Source: Pristionchus mayeri (taxonomy: Eukaryota > Nematoda > Chromadorea > Rhabditida > Neodiplogasteridae). Taken from it: a stretch of 64,000 bases of DNA. The notes below the pieces were generated by a model, which ran no database searches, had not been told where the DNA came from, and was given only the letters and a program-made list of their open reading frames with translations. The stretch covers positions 42,209,216 to 42,273,215 of the forward strand of contig BTRK01000005.1 in assembly GCA_036245805.1 (NCBI GenBank), in the 5' to 3' direction. The stretch's first letter is position 1. Every line of letters starts with the position of its first letter. The position numbers were made by a program, and so were the translations under genes. Positions 47,168-62,100 of this stretch are shown here, piece by piece.

Positions 47168-50100
47168 TGAGTTGAATTAAAAAATAAAAATTTTCACTCA
47201 TTTGAGGTTTCGCGCAATTTGGTTCCTAATGATTTGGTCCTGCAGAACCTCTATTCAGCTTTCATCGCTACAATATTTTATTATCACAAGAATATATTAT
47301 TCGATAGTTTCAAGATAGCAGAAAAGTTTGTGTCTCACCATTATCGTTTATATGTTACTCGTTATTCGACCACACTCTATGCTGGTAGTGTCCTCAATAA
47401 TATTATTATATGGTTAAATTAACAAGCAACTCTTACTACATCACTTATTGGCTTGGTCGAGTCAGGGGATAGCTTCCTTTTGAGGAGATCGACTCGAACA
47501 AGGTACACCGAATTTCAATATTTTGTATGTGATGACCATGATTCAAAAATTTCAGAAAATATTAATTTTCTAGGAGTGGAAAAGGGTATGCTCCAGCGTT
47601 TCTTTATGTTACAAAGCCCCAAGGTAGTGTATGTAAAAGCACTTAAGACCAATCCAGCATAATTGATTGTCGAGGCAATAACAGCAATCCATTGAGTAAC
47701 GTTATTTCTCGAATGCTGGAATTTAATGGTCTGTAAACCTTGCTAAATTAAAGCAACCATTAGATCCTACATACATTTAGAGAGAACTGCCAACGGGCTT
47801 TTCAATTCACCATGTAAGATGATACAATGATTTTTTCTGTCCGAATAGGAGCGTGGTAAACAAATGTCCATGTCACTCAAAAAATTTCACATTTAACGAA
47901 ACCTGCTTTTTTTCGCAAACCCTCAGAGCAGGATTCGATTCGAAGTAGCGGATATATTTTACAAATAGTCCCTAAATATATACTATCCGGTTAGATCGAC
48001 CCGATTAAAGTGAAGCCTTTTAAGCAATTTCAAACTTCATGGCCAAAACTTTTGTTCCAACCTAATATCTCGACCATATACTCCCGTTCCTCTCACTGCT
48101 GAGATGAGGCAATGGATGGGAGAGGAGAAGGAGGTGAGAAAGTTGTGTGGGGGGTGGGGGGTTGGCCACTATCTATGATATACTCAGGCGATTAGATTTA
48201 AACGTCGTAAGGGAAGAGGGAAATTGAAGTTGAGGACCAGTAGTTAACAGCTAAAAAGAGTAGTAGTGATTATTACGAAGAGAGGCATTCATCCATCGTC
48301 CTGTCCAAGTGCTCGTAATTACTATACTGTTGGTGAAACTCAAATGTTATATGAATTTGCATCGTATATCTGTGCTCACTTATGATTTACTGTTGAATAT
48401 CCACATCGTAGGCGGCATCGAAGGAGTCTTCCGGAAGATTGCTCGCTTTTCTTATGAAGATCTACGATGATGGATTGGTCACTCCTGCCCTAGAGAGACT
48501 CAAGAAAGGTGAGGGCAGCAATGTTTTCTTATTGCTGGTGTTGAGCGATAACAATATATTTGTTATAGGTCGAGAGGGCATTAGCATAATTTTTGAGTAA
48601 TAGGAATGTTCCAAGATTCGCGGACATTTTGGATTTGTGTCATTTCATGAGCAAAATTTCGACTTTCTGAATTATGATATTTTTAGACAAAAGAGCTTTC
48701 AACGATCGTTCTCAGCGTTTTCTGCCACGATTAAATAAGTTGTGAAGCCAGTGTGTGACTGGTCAAAAAATTGTAGAACACAACTTTACATTCTATTGCC
48801 CATTTCAGATGATCTCGTGCACATTTCTGACCCGATCGGATCGATCGATTTCTCCACCCTACCGTACTTGTCGATTACCGTACCCTCGCCGGTCAATGAG
48901 TTGAAGAGAGATGTGATTTGTCTGGCTGGAGGAACGGGAATTACGCCGATGTTGGGAGTGATCAAGAAGAGAGGATGGAAGAGGTATGCTGGATTTATTG
49001 ATTGAAGAAAATCCCAATTTCGAACCCTGTTATTTCGGCACTTCTGCAGAATACCGGACCAATTCAAGGTTGTGAGATACGTACCCCTTGGACATTACTC
49101 ATCTAAGGGAGGAATCCATCCTAAGATGGGCTGCGAACACCTGTTTTACCCTAATACTATCTGTAACACGAATGCCAAATTATATGGAAAACACTATGAA
49201 TTAACACTTTGCTAATGGTCTGGTCTTCTGCAGAAGTGTCGTTATTTTTATCTTTCAGATATGGAATATTACCTCAGAAATAGATTTTATTCAATTACAC
49301 TGGTCAATCAAATATCGAATTTACCCAATTCAGGTGTCGTCTCATCGCATACAACAAAACTGAAGAGGACACACCCAGGGGAGGATGGATGCCGGAGGGA
49401 ATGGTGAGATAACAGGAGGATACTGTAGGAACACAAGTTGGATTTTTAAAAACAAATCGATAAATAATAGTTGGTAGTGATGAAACGTCCTTTGTTCAAT
49501 CGATAACTTTCAGGATATGGTATCTTCGTCCGATCGATTGGTGCACGTTCTCTCAGCTGCTGATAATTCGTGGAAAGGAGTGAAAGGAAGAATCGGAAGG
49601 GAGAATATGGGAGAAATAACGGTCAGTTTTATGGAAGGATCGATCAGAATAATGCGTTGCACTAAAAAGGCATTGTGAGTAGAATTTCTGCTCAGAATTT
49701 TATTAAAATATTCACATTGCAGAGCTCCGAGATCGTCTTCGTTTGCGGATGGATTCGTGCAGGAAGCAGCGAGGTTTTAATATTTTCTCGTTGTAGCGAA
49801 AACAATTTTGATAACTGGTAAAGCTCTGCTTCACTCTGTTTTCATAAGCCCTGATCGTTTCGGTCGACAGTACCATTTCAATTATTCCTTCAACATAATA
49901 TCAATAATCCTAATTATGATTATCGGAGGCAGCTGCAGGAGTCTGGCCATCCCACGGATCTCGTCCACGTCTTCCAGGGATGAGGTAGTCGGAGAGTCGG
50001 CATTACGGTAGTCGGAGAGTCGGCACGGGACCCGACTGAATATTGATTTGCTTACGGTAGTTGCGTGCTATTGTTACATCTCTAATAGATCTGATTAGAA

Positions 50101-53100
50101 AATGTTATTTTTATTCACTGAACTTTACGTTAATAGAATTTATCAGATTCGCAGTACGTGTAGCTTTTTTCGTTATCTTTCTTTGAATGTTTTATGAATA
50201 AAGCCTATTTTTCATGAATCAGTTCCACTCGTGGGTGAATTACAACAGTATGCTCAAGGCCTGTTTTGTAGGAAGATTCGAGGGAGATATGAAAAGTGTG
50301 AGTGTGGATCTAATATATTCTTAAATATTCTCGTAAAAAACACCCCAGACTTGGGATTCACAAATAGGTTAAAAACCAAACGATCATACATGGAGCAATT
50401 GACATTTCGTACTCTGCAACCGAAACTATCTTATTCGGGATGTCAACACTATCCCCAATGCTAATATTCAGTGCGAATGCTGTACTTCCTATTATAATAC
50501 CCTCTCCTACCCAGCGTCCGTTCGGTATTTACCGTACTTCTTTTACTACCCCATCCTGATCCCTCAACACTGGACGACGAGGATTCGAATGAGGGAGGGA
50601 AGGGAACAGTATGGGATATGAATGAAGTCACAACATTCGGCTCACACGATATCAGGATGGTCCGTTAAGGATTCTTGCTAAGGATTAAGTTGTTTTCGCA
50701 ATCATTCATGATATCACTTTTTTACTCTGTCTGTCTCTCACTCATCCGACCGATTTCGCAATACAGAAAGACGGAGTTACATAGTGCTTAATAAATGTAC
50801 TATTATAATGTTAATCGGACTCAAATCATTCTCAATTGCTAAAAAGTATGTCCTTTTAGTTGATGTGAGAATAAAGCTATTCGCCGGATGTGAAAAATGG
50901 CTTATATAAATCTCGGGAGATTCTTGTTTCAAGCATTATATATATTAGCTGGTCTCTCCGATCACTTGATAGTTGTCATATACTTGTTTCTAATTCACAA
51001 TCCGCTCAATCTGCAGCTTGATTTCTCTCGCTCCTCTCATTGTGTTCTTCTCCTGTATCTTCTCTCGGAAGTGTACTATGAGGAGAGGATCTGTCAGCCA
51101 TTGCATAAGAGAGATATGATAGGGAAATGCTGGAGTATAGTAGTTATTCGGGAAGCAATCATACATGCAACCCGGTAGCAAGTAATCATCTTCCTAACTC
51201 CATCTACTGATCAATATTATGGATGAAAGGAGTGGCGTTTACGTGGGGGGTGAGAATTCGCGTAGCTTTTGCACGGATGGTGTGTGATTCCAACAACCAA
51301 CAATCGACTGGGATAAAATATGAGGCCGGTTACCGAAGAGTCGGCAAACAGTGTGTGGAGGCTGGCACACCAAAATTTCGAAAAAATGGGGAATGAGGTT
51401 TTCGAGGGTGCTGATCATCGTGGTGTACTTCATTTTGCACCAATCCGACCGGTGCAGCCGAGCTGCAAGCATGTCGGATTTTGTTTTTCCTCAATAACTC
51501 AAAAAATACATGACCGATTTACTTGAAATTTGTGCAGGTTGTAAATATGGTCAATCATATTTCTAAGAAATTTTAAGAGCAAAAATATTTTATGCAAATT
51601 AGGCAAAAACCTATTTCTCGAATACAAGGGAGAAGCGGAAGCTGAATTTGAGATAGAAAGATACGCGTTAACGAGAGAATCATTTTTCGAATGGTATGTG
51701 TAAGGTTTCTGATTATCGTATTTTTGTTATGACGCATTTTCTGCGTGATTCTACTGCCGAAATAGTGAGAGTCGAGGAATTGAAATGAGTTTCATGTAAA
51801 ATGCGATAGAATGACGTTGATTGGACAAACGTGCCAAAGACAAACGTGCCGATCGACTGAGCCCTTTGTTCTCTCCTTTTCTGAAGTGAAACTCAATTCA
51901 ATTCCTAGATTCTTGCGATTTCGGCTGAAGACTCAAACAGAAAATACGTCATAACAAAAATACGATAATCAGAAACCTCACACATACATTGGAGAAATGA
52001 TACTCTCGTTAAGGCGCATCTTTCTCTCCCAAATTCAGCTTCCGCTTCTTCCTTATATTCGAGAAAAAGATTTTGCCTAATTTGCATAACATATTTTTTG
52101 TTCTTAAAATTTCTTCGTAATATGCATGACCAGATTTACCACCTGTACAAATTTCAAGTAAATCGGTCATGTAGTTTTTGAGTTATTGAGCTAACGCAAA
52201 TTCCGACCTGCTTGCAGCCCGGCTGCGCCGGTCGGTTTGGTACAAAATGAAGTAGATCACGATGATCAGCACCCTCGAAAACCTCTTTCCCCAATTTTTC
52301 GAAATTTTGGTGTGCCAGCCCCTATTTGACTTTTCGGCAACCGGCCTCATATAGAATATTGTAACTGAGTTGTTGCTGCTCGCGATGCGCTTGTATTTCT
52401 TGCGACGTCGGGAAACCCTTCGATGGATTATGAACTGGTTATGTGTTGTTTTCTTTTTTATAACTAGAAGAACAGTACTATTGACCCGAAGGGGAAAATC
52501 TGCTTATTTGAATATACGGGAACGAGAATCTCACAGGTTCAACCATAAAGTGGGTTGTATGCTGACGTCCTTCTTCACTCCCTCTTCTTCAGTCGCTCGG
52601 AAATTCGATAATTAGGCCAGAATCCAGTTGGAACAGCCTTCTCTGATTGAACTTGACATACATTTGGTTCACAATTATGGCGGTATTTACATTTTGCATG
52701 ATTGGTAAACAAGAACAGGTAGAGTAGCACATCTCGCGAACGGTTGATTGAAATATTCTTTGGTTCAAATCGAATTCATTGTAATGAGGTCACTATGCCC
52801 TTTACTTCAGACTGGATTTCTCTCACAAGTCAGGTCACGTCATGGACCAGTAATTAGTGACGACGAGATGAGCAGTGAGGGATCGACCAGGGCAGAATAT
52901 TGGGTATTTATTATATTTCTTTTGACCGTCCGAAATTGTGAAGTCATCATTCAAAATGTATGAGCATGTACAGTCGCGCCGGAAAGTCACCGTACACTTT
53001 TTGAATTTGTTGTATCTTTTTGCCCAGGAAACGCATCATTCTGGCACTCAGGTATGATGTGCCAAATCCATCGGCGATTACGATCATGGTATTATGGTAT

Positions 53101-56100
53101 GACGTCATCGCATAGTTATTGCATAGTGATGACGCAATCAATCTGCACTTTTTCAAAACGGCATTATTCTTACATAGATTTTTTCCTGCTTGCCATACTT
53201 TCTATGATTGGAGATATGACCGAGGCCTACCCAGAATAAATTTTTGAAGGTGCTGCTCGGTCGCACATTTGCTGCAGCGAAGCTGCAAAAACAGGATCTG
53301 AAATTCGGAACTCGGCTTCTAGAGTGGCTAGAGACCCGTCCAAAGCATCAGAATGATCGCCAATATGAGTACATATGATCCTGAGAATATGAATACGATA
53401 TCTCATAATTTGCCCTCAGGGCATGAAAAAATCACTTTTTTTCATGACCATTTTTTCGACATCCAAAACTTTACGGAAAAGTTTAGTAAAAATCTGATTT
53501 TTATCTGGTAATGTTCAAAATTTATCGAAGAACTGAATTCCAACTTTTTAGAGCGTTTGGATATCTTTCCGGCCCGCGGCGTGCGTTTTTCGGAGGTATA
53601 CTAGGGTCGGGAAACACCTGATTTACCCCTATGGGCGAGAGAGTGCAGACGACGAGAGTGCGTAAACAGGGTGATTTCTGACCCTAGTATACCTAGGGAC
53701 CACAAGCTCCGCCCACTTCCTTCTGACATGATCCCCCCTCGAAAGCAAGATAGAACAATCACAGCGTTCATTCTTAACCAAATGACTTGATCAAAAAAGA
53801 ATTCAAAAGCTCTCCCCGTGTGCTTTCGATATTTCACTATTCAAAAAACAGTTTTTGCACATGTCGTGTTGAAAAATCGAACTTTGTAAAGCGATTCATA
53901 TTTTTTTCCCAAATTTTTGCTATGCGTGAGCAGTAAAATTACTATACAAGGTTTGAATAGTGAAATTATGATAGCCAGCAACCATTCAAACAAGTTGGTG
54001 AAAAGAAATCGAAAAAATATTGATTTCCCTGTCTGTGATTCTAAGTAAACTAGTCGGTGCCTGTGCTAAAAGATCGCCGTCTTCCTCTCTCCCTCTCCTC
54101 CCTCTCCTCTCGCCTGTTTCTGACCCGGCGTTGGTAGAGAGCGCGCGCTCTAAAGAAGAGTGCGCCGCTTCGCTCTCCCGCCTTACCTCACAGGGGTAAG
54201 GCGCAACCGGGAAAGGGCGGAGCCCTGCTCAAATTTTTGGCGTTTTGGCTAGGGAAGGGTAGGAATAGGCTCCGTCCCTCTCTCCCTCGTCTCGTTTTCC
54301 TACCGCTTTCCGTTGACACATTTCTCGTACTTTATGAGGTTTAGTGTGATTCTGAGAAAAGATATCGACAAACTCCCAAAAGCATTATCTTATTTGGATC
54401 CCAGCGAGCAGTTTGAGCATAGTTAGGGCGGCATACCTTCATTTCGGCTGTACCCCTTGTGGTCCCTAAGTATACCTCCGAAAAACGCACGCCGCGGGCT
54501 GGAAAGATATCCAAACGCTCTAAAAAGTTGGAATTCCGTTCTTCAATACATTTTGAACATTACCAGATAAAAATCAGATTTTTACTAAACTTTTTCGTAA
54601 AGTTATGGATGTCCAAAAAATGGTCATGCAAAAAAAGTGGTTTTTTCATGCCCTGAGGGCAAATTATGAGATATCGTATTCATATTCTCAGGATCATATG
54701 TACTCATGATGGCGATCATTTTGATGTTTTGAACGGGTTTCTAGCTACTCTAGAAGCCGAGTTCCGGATTTCAGATCCTGTTTTTGCAGCTTCGCTGCAG
54801 CAAATGTGCGAGCAGCACCTTCAAAAATTTATTCTGGGTAGGCCTCGGTCATATCTCCAATCATAGAAAGTATGGCGAGCAGGAAAAAATCTATGTAAGA
54901 ATAATGCCGCTTTGAAAAAGTGAAGATTAATTGCGTCATCTCTACGCAATAACTATGCGATGACGTCATACCATAATACCATGATCATAGTCTTCGATGG
55001 GTTTGGTACATCATACCTGAGTGCCAGAATGATGTATTTCCTGGGCAAAAAGATACAACAAATTCAAAAAGTGAACTGTGACTTTCCGGCGCGACTGTAG
55101 GTGATATGAAAGTGAATAAGCAATCTATCGGTATTAGGTAACTAGAAAGTAATTGATTTTTCCAGTGTTGCCGACAAGAACACTCTGGCGCTCAATAATT
55201 TTGTACGCAGTCGAGTGTGAGTGCGATTCGATATTTATGAGTATTCCGAGTTTCACAAATAATTCAACAGCCGATTAATCATTGCTTAGCCAAACTTGTG
55301 AAATAATAGTTTATATTATTGGCGATGAAAAAAAATTACAAAATATCGGGCGATTCTTGTTTCAAGCAGGGCATGTATTAGTTTGTCTCTGCCCTCAATC
55401 GATTTTAGCCACATTTATTTTTGCAATTCAAAACCCACTCAATCTGCAGCCGGGTTTTCCGTCTTCTCACTGCGCTCTCCTCTACTCTACCGCACCTCTC
55501 TGAGCCACTGCATCAAAGATCTACGGTAGGGATACGATGGTTTTTCGCATTCTGGATTTCGGTAGAAGGATGAGCTACAATCGTGAAATGTGTCTTCGTT
55601 TCGCCTGCTGGTGAATGAAGATGGAAGAAACAATGACAAGCGCAGGTTATGATAGCTGAAAGAGAGTTGTGAATATTTTTTGTACGTCACACGGTCAAAA
55701 CAGCATCGCATCCGATCATTTGCAGTACTTTAGAGGTCCTGAAACTCCAATCTCAATTGTGAATCGCGCTTCACGGAATTCGCTATGTTGACATTATCGC
55801 TATGTTGAGATATATTTATTTTTACGAAGCGCATGGGAAAGTGATTGTTGTATCACACAGGTATCGCGAGTCAGTGGAGGTGCGTGGGAACAATTTCCAA
55901 CTTTTATTTTTTGTTTGGCTTCATATTATGGTAGGAACATACACTAGCGCCAACGTCTCGAAAAATCTAGGTCATAGGTTCCAGAGCCGGCTTTTAGGAA
56001 AATTCCGGTTTTGCATCCGGCTCTACTATATTTCAGCTCCCATATGAGCTACAAAGATGGGAGTGGGCTCAAAATGAGCGCAAAAATATAAAAAGAAAGT

Positions 56101-59100
56101 TTTATGTTTTGACCTAAGCGATTGGACAACATTCGGAAAAGATATTTTTTGAAAACCATCTTTTAGACAAGATTAAAATCTACATCAATTTTGTGAGATA
56201 CCTTTCCCTGAAATTTTATTGCAAAATATACAAGCTGAAGTGCATAGGTATAAAATAAAATTAAAAATTTGAAAATCGAAGAGGGTCGTTTTTTGGAATA
56301 TCGGCCCAAATCTCCGACCGTGTGAATGTCGATGTGAAAATTGTTAATTCCTGAACAGCTATATATGAAATCGGAATGACTAATGTAGATTAAGTTGTTT
56401 CATACACGATAAAGTAAGATTACGCTGTGAAACTATATGTTTCACTCATTCTGAAAAATCGATTTTTTACAACTCGATTTTGGCTAAATTTGGAAGCGGA
56501 AAACTGAACAATTGTAATTCCACCCCATTGACAACCAACAAAAATATAAAGTAATGACTACCATGAATAAGAAACTGTGTAAGTGAGGGTCTAGGGATAT
56601 GTGGAGCTCTTGCCATATTCACTCGAATATGCTAACTCAGTGAGGTCAACATAGGTGTAAATTGCACTTTGGCTTTATTTTTGATAAATTTGGATAATTT
56701 CAAGTGTCAAAATTCTTTATTAGTGAATCTTTGGCAAACGTGTACAATAAAATCATAACAGTACTTAAAATAGAAAAATTGAAAATGTAAGCTCACACCT
56801 TTTTCACATTTTTGAATATCGAGCTATTTGCCCTTTTCAACGGTGTATGATTGCGTGAACATACTCACATAGATTTTTGACACTTGAAATTATGCAAATT
56901 TCTCAAAAATAAAGCCAAAGTGCAATGTACAGCAATGTTGACCTCACTGAGTTAGCATAATCGAGTTAATATGGCAAGAACTCCGCATATCCCTAGACTC
57001 TCACTTACACAGGTTCTTATTCATGGTGGTCACTACTTTATATTTTTGTTGGTTGTCAATGGAGTGGAATTACAATTGTTCAGTTTTCCGCTTCCAAATT
57101 TAACCAAAATCGAGTTGTAAAAAATCGATTTTTCAGAATGAGTGAAACTTAGAGTTTCACAGCGTAATCTTACTTTATCGTGTATGAAACAACTTAATCT
57201 ACATTAGTCATTCCGATTTCATACTATCCTGCGGGACGGGGTGAGGGATAACGATATCGCAATCATCATCAATCATCAACATTATTCTTATATAATAAAG
57301 TAAAACATAGCTCAAAAAATCAAAATTTCAAATAATTGGAACCACAAACACGCAGCTTTCGAAACGGATTCGATGGATACCTTTACAGCTTCATGACTCC
57401 TTTGGCGAGCTAAGATATACGCTAAGCACAGGGTGTCAGAGAGATCGAGTTCCTTTGTTCGTCACGGCGCTCGAGCAATCTCATTTTCGTCCATTGGTTA
57501 GAGTGGAGTGGTGAGACTATGAAAAAGATGCTTTATAATATCGGTGAAACACATGTCATAACATTGTAGAAAATATCAAATATGTAAATTTAAATAGATA
57601 TATCTCTTATGTTACGAGTAAAGAGTCATGTCCACCGTTCTCAACCATGCCGAACTTTTTTTTAATTTTTTGAGTGGAGTTTGCGTAATTCTAAATTACC
57701 CACTAAAAATCGAACTCCTCAGAGGGGAATAACGGGAGACGCCACTTGTGGGGTGTTTTCTGAATCCTCATGAGTAGCTCTACAATTGCAACAGACAGAT
57801 TTCTGATGTTGTTTTTAGTATTCGAAAAACGGCCGTGAACGTGTTACAAAAAATGCATTTTTCATGATAACTCGAATACTAAAACAATATCAAAAATCTG
57901 CCTGTTGCAATTGTAGAGCTACTTATGAGGATTCAGAAAACACCCCACAAGTGGGGTCTCCCGTTATTCCCCTCTGAGGAGTTCGATTTTTAGTGGGTAA
58001 ATTTTTTTAGAATTACGCAAACTATACTCAAAAAATTCAAAAAAAGTTCGACATTGTTGAGAACGGTGGACATGACTCTTTACTCGTAACATAAGAGATA
58101 TATGTATTTAAATTTACATATTTGATATTTTCTGCAATGTTATGACATGTGTTTCACCGATATTATAAAGCATCTTTTTCATAGTCTCACCACTCCACTC
58201 TAACAAATGGGCGAAAATGAGATTGCTCGAGCGCCGCGACGAACAAAGGAACTCGATCTCTCTGACACGCTGTGCTAAGGATTCAAGTGATTTATTTGAA
58301 TCCGAGTCATTTTGAATCTCACATCACGCGATTCAAAATGAATCTGAGTCAAATGAACCCAAGATTCGATAAGAGTCAAATTGCCAACCCTAGGGAGATG
58401 GATGGGAGAGGAGGAAGAGTTGAGGAGGGATCGATATAGATCGAGGCGTCCGGTGACTCGGAGCACTCTATGTAGAGGTTCTGAAACTCAAACCTCTATT
58501 GTGAAGTACGATTCAGGTAAGTGATGGTGCATTCGACTCTCACTGGATTTTTCGTTGAGTGTATTCTATGATAAGTCGCGCCCATGCACTCCCACATGGC
58601 ATATTTATGTTGTATTATAGTCAGTGCTGCCCACGCCGCCGGCGACCTCGCAACCATGAACCCCTGGTCATGGATTTTTTTGCAGGTGGCGCGGAAACTT
58701 CAGTCGTGCAACTCAGACAACAACTGAAGATTACAAAGCTATACATTTGGGGCCAACATGCACAAGCTATACACCACACATATTGTCTCAGGCAGAACAA
58801 CAAACATGTGAACTGACTAGCTAAAACATGAATGGATAACTAGTGCGGCAAAAAGTGTCGTTAATTGGTAAAAATGTCCGAAAGTGCACATTGCCGTTTC
58901 ACTGGTTTGGTAAAAACAGTTCTTGCCGCACAACCACATTGTGAACGGGGCAGCCATCAAACGAAAAGAAAAAATCATTGCATTTCAATATTCCATGTCA
59001 CGTTTCTATAATAACTACAGTAATACAAATAAGTCGACTTACTGTTATTCAGCCTCCTCTTCTCGCTTTCGCTTCCACTCGTGCTCAGTTTTCCGTGAAT

Positions 59101-62100
59101 GACGTCAGTCGATATGAGCCGATCGACGTCCGAACCTCCTGAAACGAAGAACCAATCGATAATCAGATACCGTAATCTTGGCTACCGTACCTTGTTGATA
59201 CGATGAAGAATGACTCCAGAGATGCTTGGTTGTTCTGTTTTTTGTTGAAATGAGGCATACAAGGAACCATTGACAGTAAGATTGCAACTGAGATAATACC
59301 GAAACTTCGAAACGAGAAACGGTGCGGTTGGTGTGAACAAATATTAACGCTTTCCCCCCATTGAAGCTTATTCATTGCAACTTATTTCATTAATGCCGTG
59401 GAAAAAGTCGAGGAGGAATTCCTCCTCGGGTGGAAAAAGTCGAGGAGGAGAAAAAGGAGAACTTTCAAATTTTGAATTCGCGCTTTTTTATATGTTTCGC
59501 TATATCTTGTTTCCCCGTGGAACAATCGACTTGAAACTTCAGATTTGGGTTTCTTAGGGTCAGGAATACCCCCAGAACAATTTTTATGCATATAGTTTCA
59601 AGGAGAAGCGAATTACTGAAAATGGCGCGAATTCAAATTTAGAAAGTTCTCCTTTCTCCTCCTCCGACTTTTTCCATCCGATTTTTTTCCTCTTCTCCTT
59701 CCTCCCTCCACTTTTTCCGCAGCATAAACTCAATTAGCCCCCCCCCCCGTGTGCAATTGAATTATTCTCATCTTCATCTTCTTGCTACTTTAATTCATAC
59801 CCATCCTGCGGTAGGTCAAACCGTCGGCCTACCCTAATTCCACAGTACATCTCAGACAGTCTATGTGAATCGGCCCAAATAAGTGTGCAAACGAAAATAA
59901 TCAACGATAAAATTCGCCCAATTCAAACACTATTATCAACCGATGACCAGCAATTTCAAATGAAGAAGTTGAGACATTGTTGTGTATTTGGTCGATATAA
60001 TGAATCAAATACTTTCATAGGGCACCAACTCGAAACATACAAAAAAACTCGATTCAGATTCGAATAGGAATTAAATCCACGTTAAAACTGTAATCAGGGA
60101 AAAGAGGAAGGGGTGGAATGCTTCAAAGTGTGTGACAAAGAATATTAGAAAGATATGTGTAAAGAGATTATCCGAGATTTTGTGGCTAAATTAGGCTAAG
60201 ATTAGCAAAGGGTACCAAATCAATACTGGGGTTACGGTACGCACCAATGGGAGTAGGGTACGGTATCCTAAGTGGAGGGACTCGGACTGGGCGTGGTATC
60301 GATTTGGAGATGCAGCAGCTGGTCTGTCGATGTCTCCATTAGCAGCACAGAACTGCTGTCGGCTGCGAATATCGATTGATTTCCCCTCATTCAGGGACCC
60401 TAATCAATCGATATTCTTCTCACCTCGCTCCGTCTCACTGCCACTCTCACAAGGCGTCGGCTCGATGTTCAGCAGTCTGAAATCGATCGATGGACTACCG
60501 TATTCCAATGATACCGTGCACAATGCGGCCCAGATTGAGGTCCAATACGTCAGCTTCCATAGTCTTACGCATACCATTTCCGTAGTACCATTCCTTTGTC
60601 TACACTACTCAAAAAATCGATTCTAGACTACTGTAATGCTACCGTACCTGCAGATGAATGAGTCGAGTTGGGTGAAGGAGAGGCAGTCGTGCAGTGTCTC
60701 CAGAGAACGAAGAGGCGGCCAGAAACGACGAATCTCTGCGAAGAAACAGCGATCAACGATCAAATTATTATCTTTACTTTGGGATATTGAAAGCAAGTTT
60801 TTTTTTACATAGGAATTCTATCGATACCGCAGAGTGAAGTTTTTACGAAGTATAGAGAACAAGTGAAGCATACTTTCACCAGAGTAGGTTGAAAAATTGT
60901 TTAGTATGAACAGGACAAAATGACTAAGAAATTCATCCAATCATCAATGATCACAACAAAAACTCTTAGAGATTAAAGATCACCCACCTCCGACGGAAAT
61001 CTCCTCATCCACTTTGTACGTCTGGAGACGGGGAGCGGATGAACTTCTTGCGATCACCGCCGTTGAGAGAACGGCCGGACCTCAAAGACCAGAGAACAGA
61101 GATCAAACTATAAAAATGAGGAGAGGTCAAAGTACGGTAGCAATAGTAGTCTCATGAACAGAAATCGGAAAAAAGAACGATGCACAGTCTCTTTATTCTA
61201 TAGAAGCTATCGCAACATAACAGGGGATATGAAGAGACCGATACTCGAATTTCGAACTATACTCACTATATCCTTTCCACATTTGCTCGCCCCGACGGGG
61301 AGTGAGCGAGAGAGTATGCGAGACTACAAAGGTACACAGATCAGACAACAACTGATGAGCACAAAGCTATACATTAGGGACTAACATTAACAAGCTATAC
61401 ACCACAAATATGGTCTAAGATAGAACGAGAAATATGCGAGAGGAGAGCCGAAGCAAAGACATGAAACTTGTGCGGAAAAAAATTTCGTTTTCTGTTAAAA
61501 TTTCCAAAAGTGCGAAAGTGTCCTTTTCAGTTTCATCGATTCTAGATAAGCAGTCATTTCCGTTCAAGTTCAGTAGCATGAAGTTTTTTTGTTGAACAAG
61601 GGATAATACAATTCATTACATCTCACAACACGTCACATTCGCATTATAATTAATAATACGCAACTACAGTCATTAAGTAAGTAGCTACTTACTGTTACTC
61701 AGTCTCCTCTTCTCGCTTTCGCTTCCACACGTGCTCAGTTTGCCTCGAATGACGTCAGTCGATATGAGCCGATCGACATCTGAACCTCCTGCAACGAAGC
61801 ACCAATCGATAATCAAATACCGTAATTTACAAGAGCCCGTCTACAGTACTCCTAATATAAACCGTAATCAAACATTCAAAATCTGCTGTGTTTTCGAGTG
61901 AGTGGGTGAGCACAAGCACTCTGTCTAGTCTAGTCAAACGTGGTTTGGAACTAAGGTAAACGCTCACGAAGTGTAAACAAACTAGTTGGTGTCGGACATC
62001 TATCGTACTCAAAGATAAAAGATCACTCACCTGTAAGCAGATTCACCGTGTGGTGCTTGAATCTATAGGGGAAGCGGGATCGTCTGGCTGAAAATGGACG

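Larger units (their letters stand above)
40672..49983 (+). pseudogene. NCB5OR-like reductase, unit 7 (most complete, inactivated)
   Basis: Exons in order. 40672-40743: b5 core, MMTAAGTDATGLYN, with an upstream in-frame stop. 41813-41883: b5 end, where the conserved Trp of HSW is TGA. About 42390-42500: CS-like, VAVNINDEARIML. 42836-42937: FAD motif VPIGHHV changed to VSTAYHV. Then 48066-48133 (SRPYTPVPLT, its start removed by a mariner-like element), 48412-48508 (KESSGRLLAFLMKIYDD), 48809-48983 (CLAGGTGITPM, six codons shorter than unit 4), 49334-49403, 49514-49621, 49723-49773 (a 5-bp deletion destroys the CGPDG motif and the frame) and a last exon ending at TGA 49981-49983. A full-length LINE lies in the intron between the two FAD exons. 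Five independent lesions mark it as a pseudogene. Confidence 0.85.
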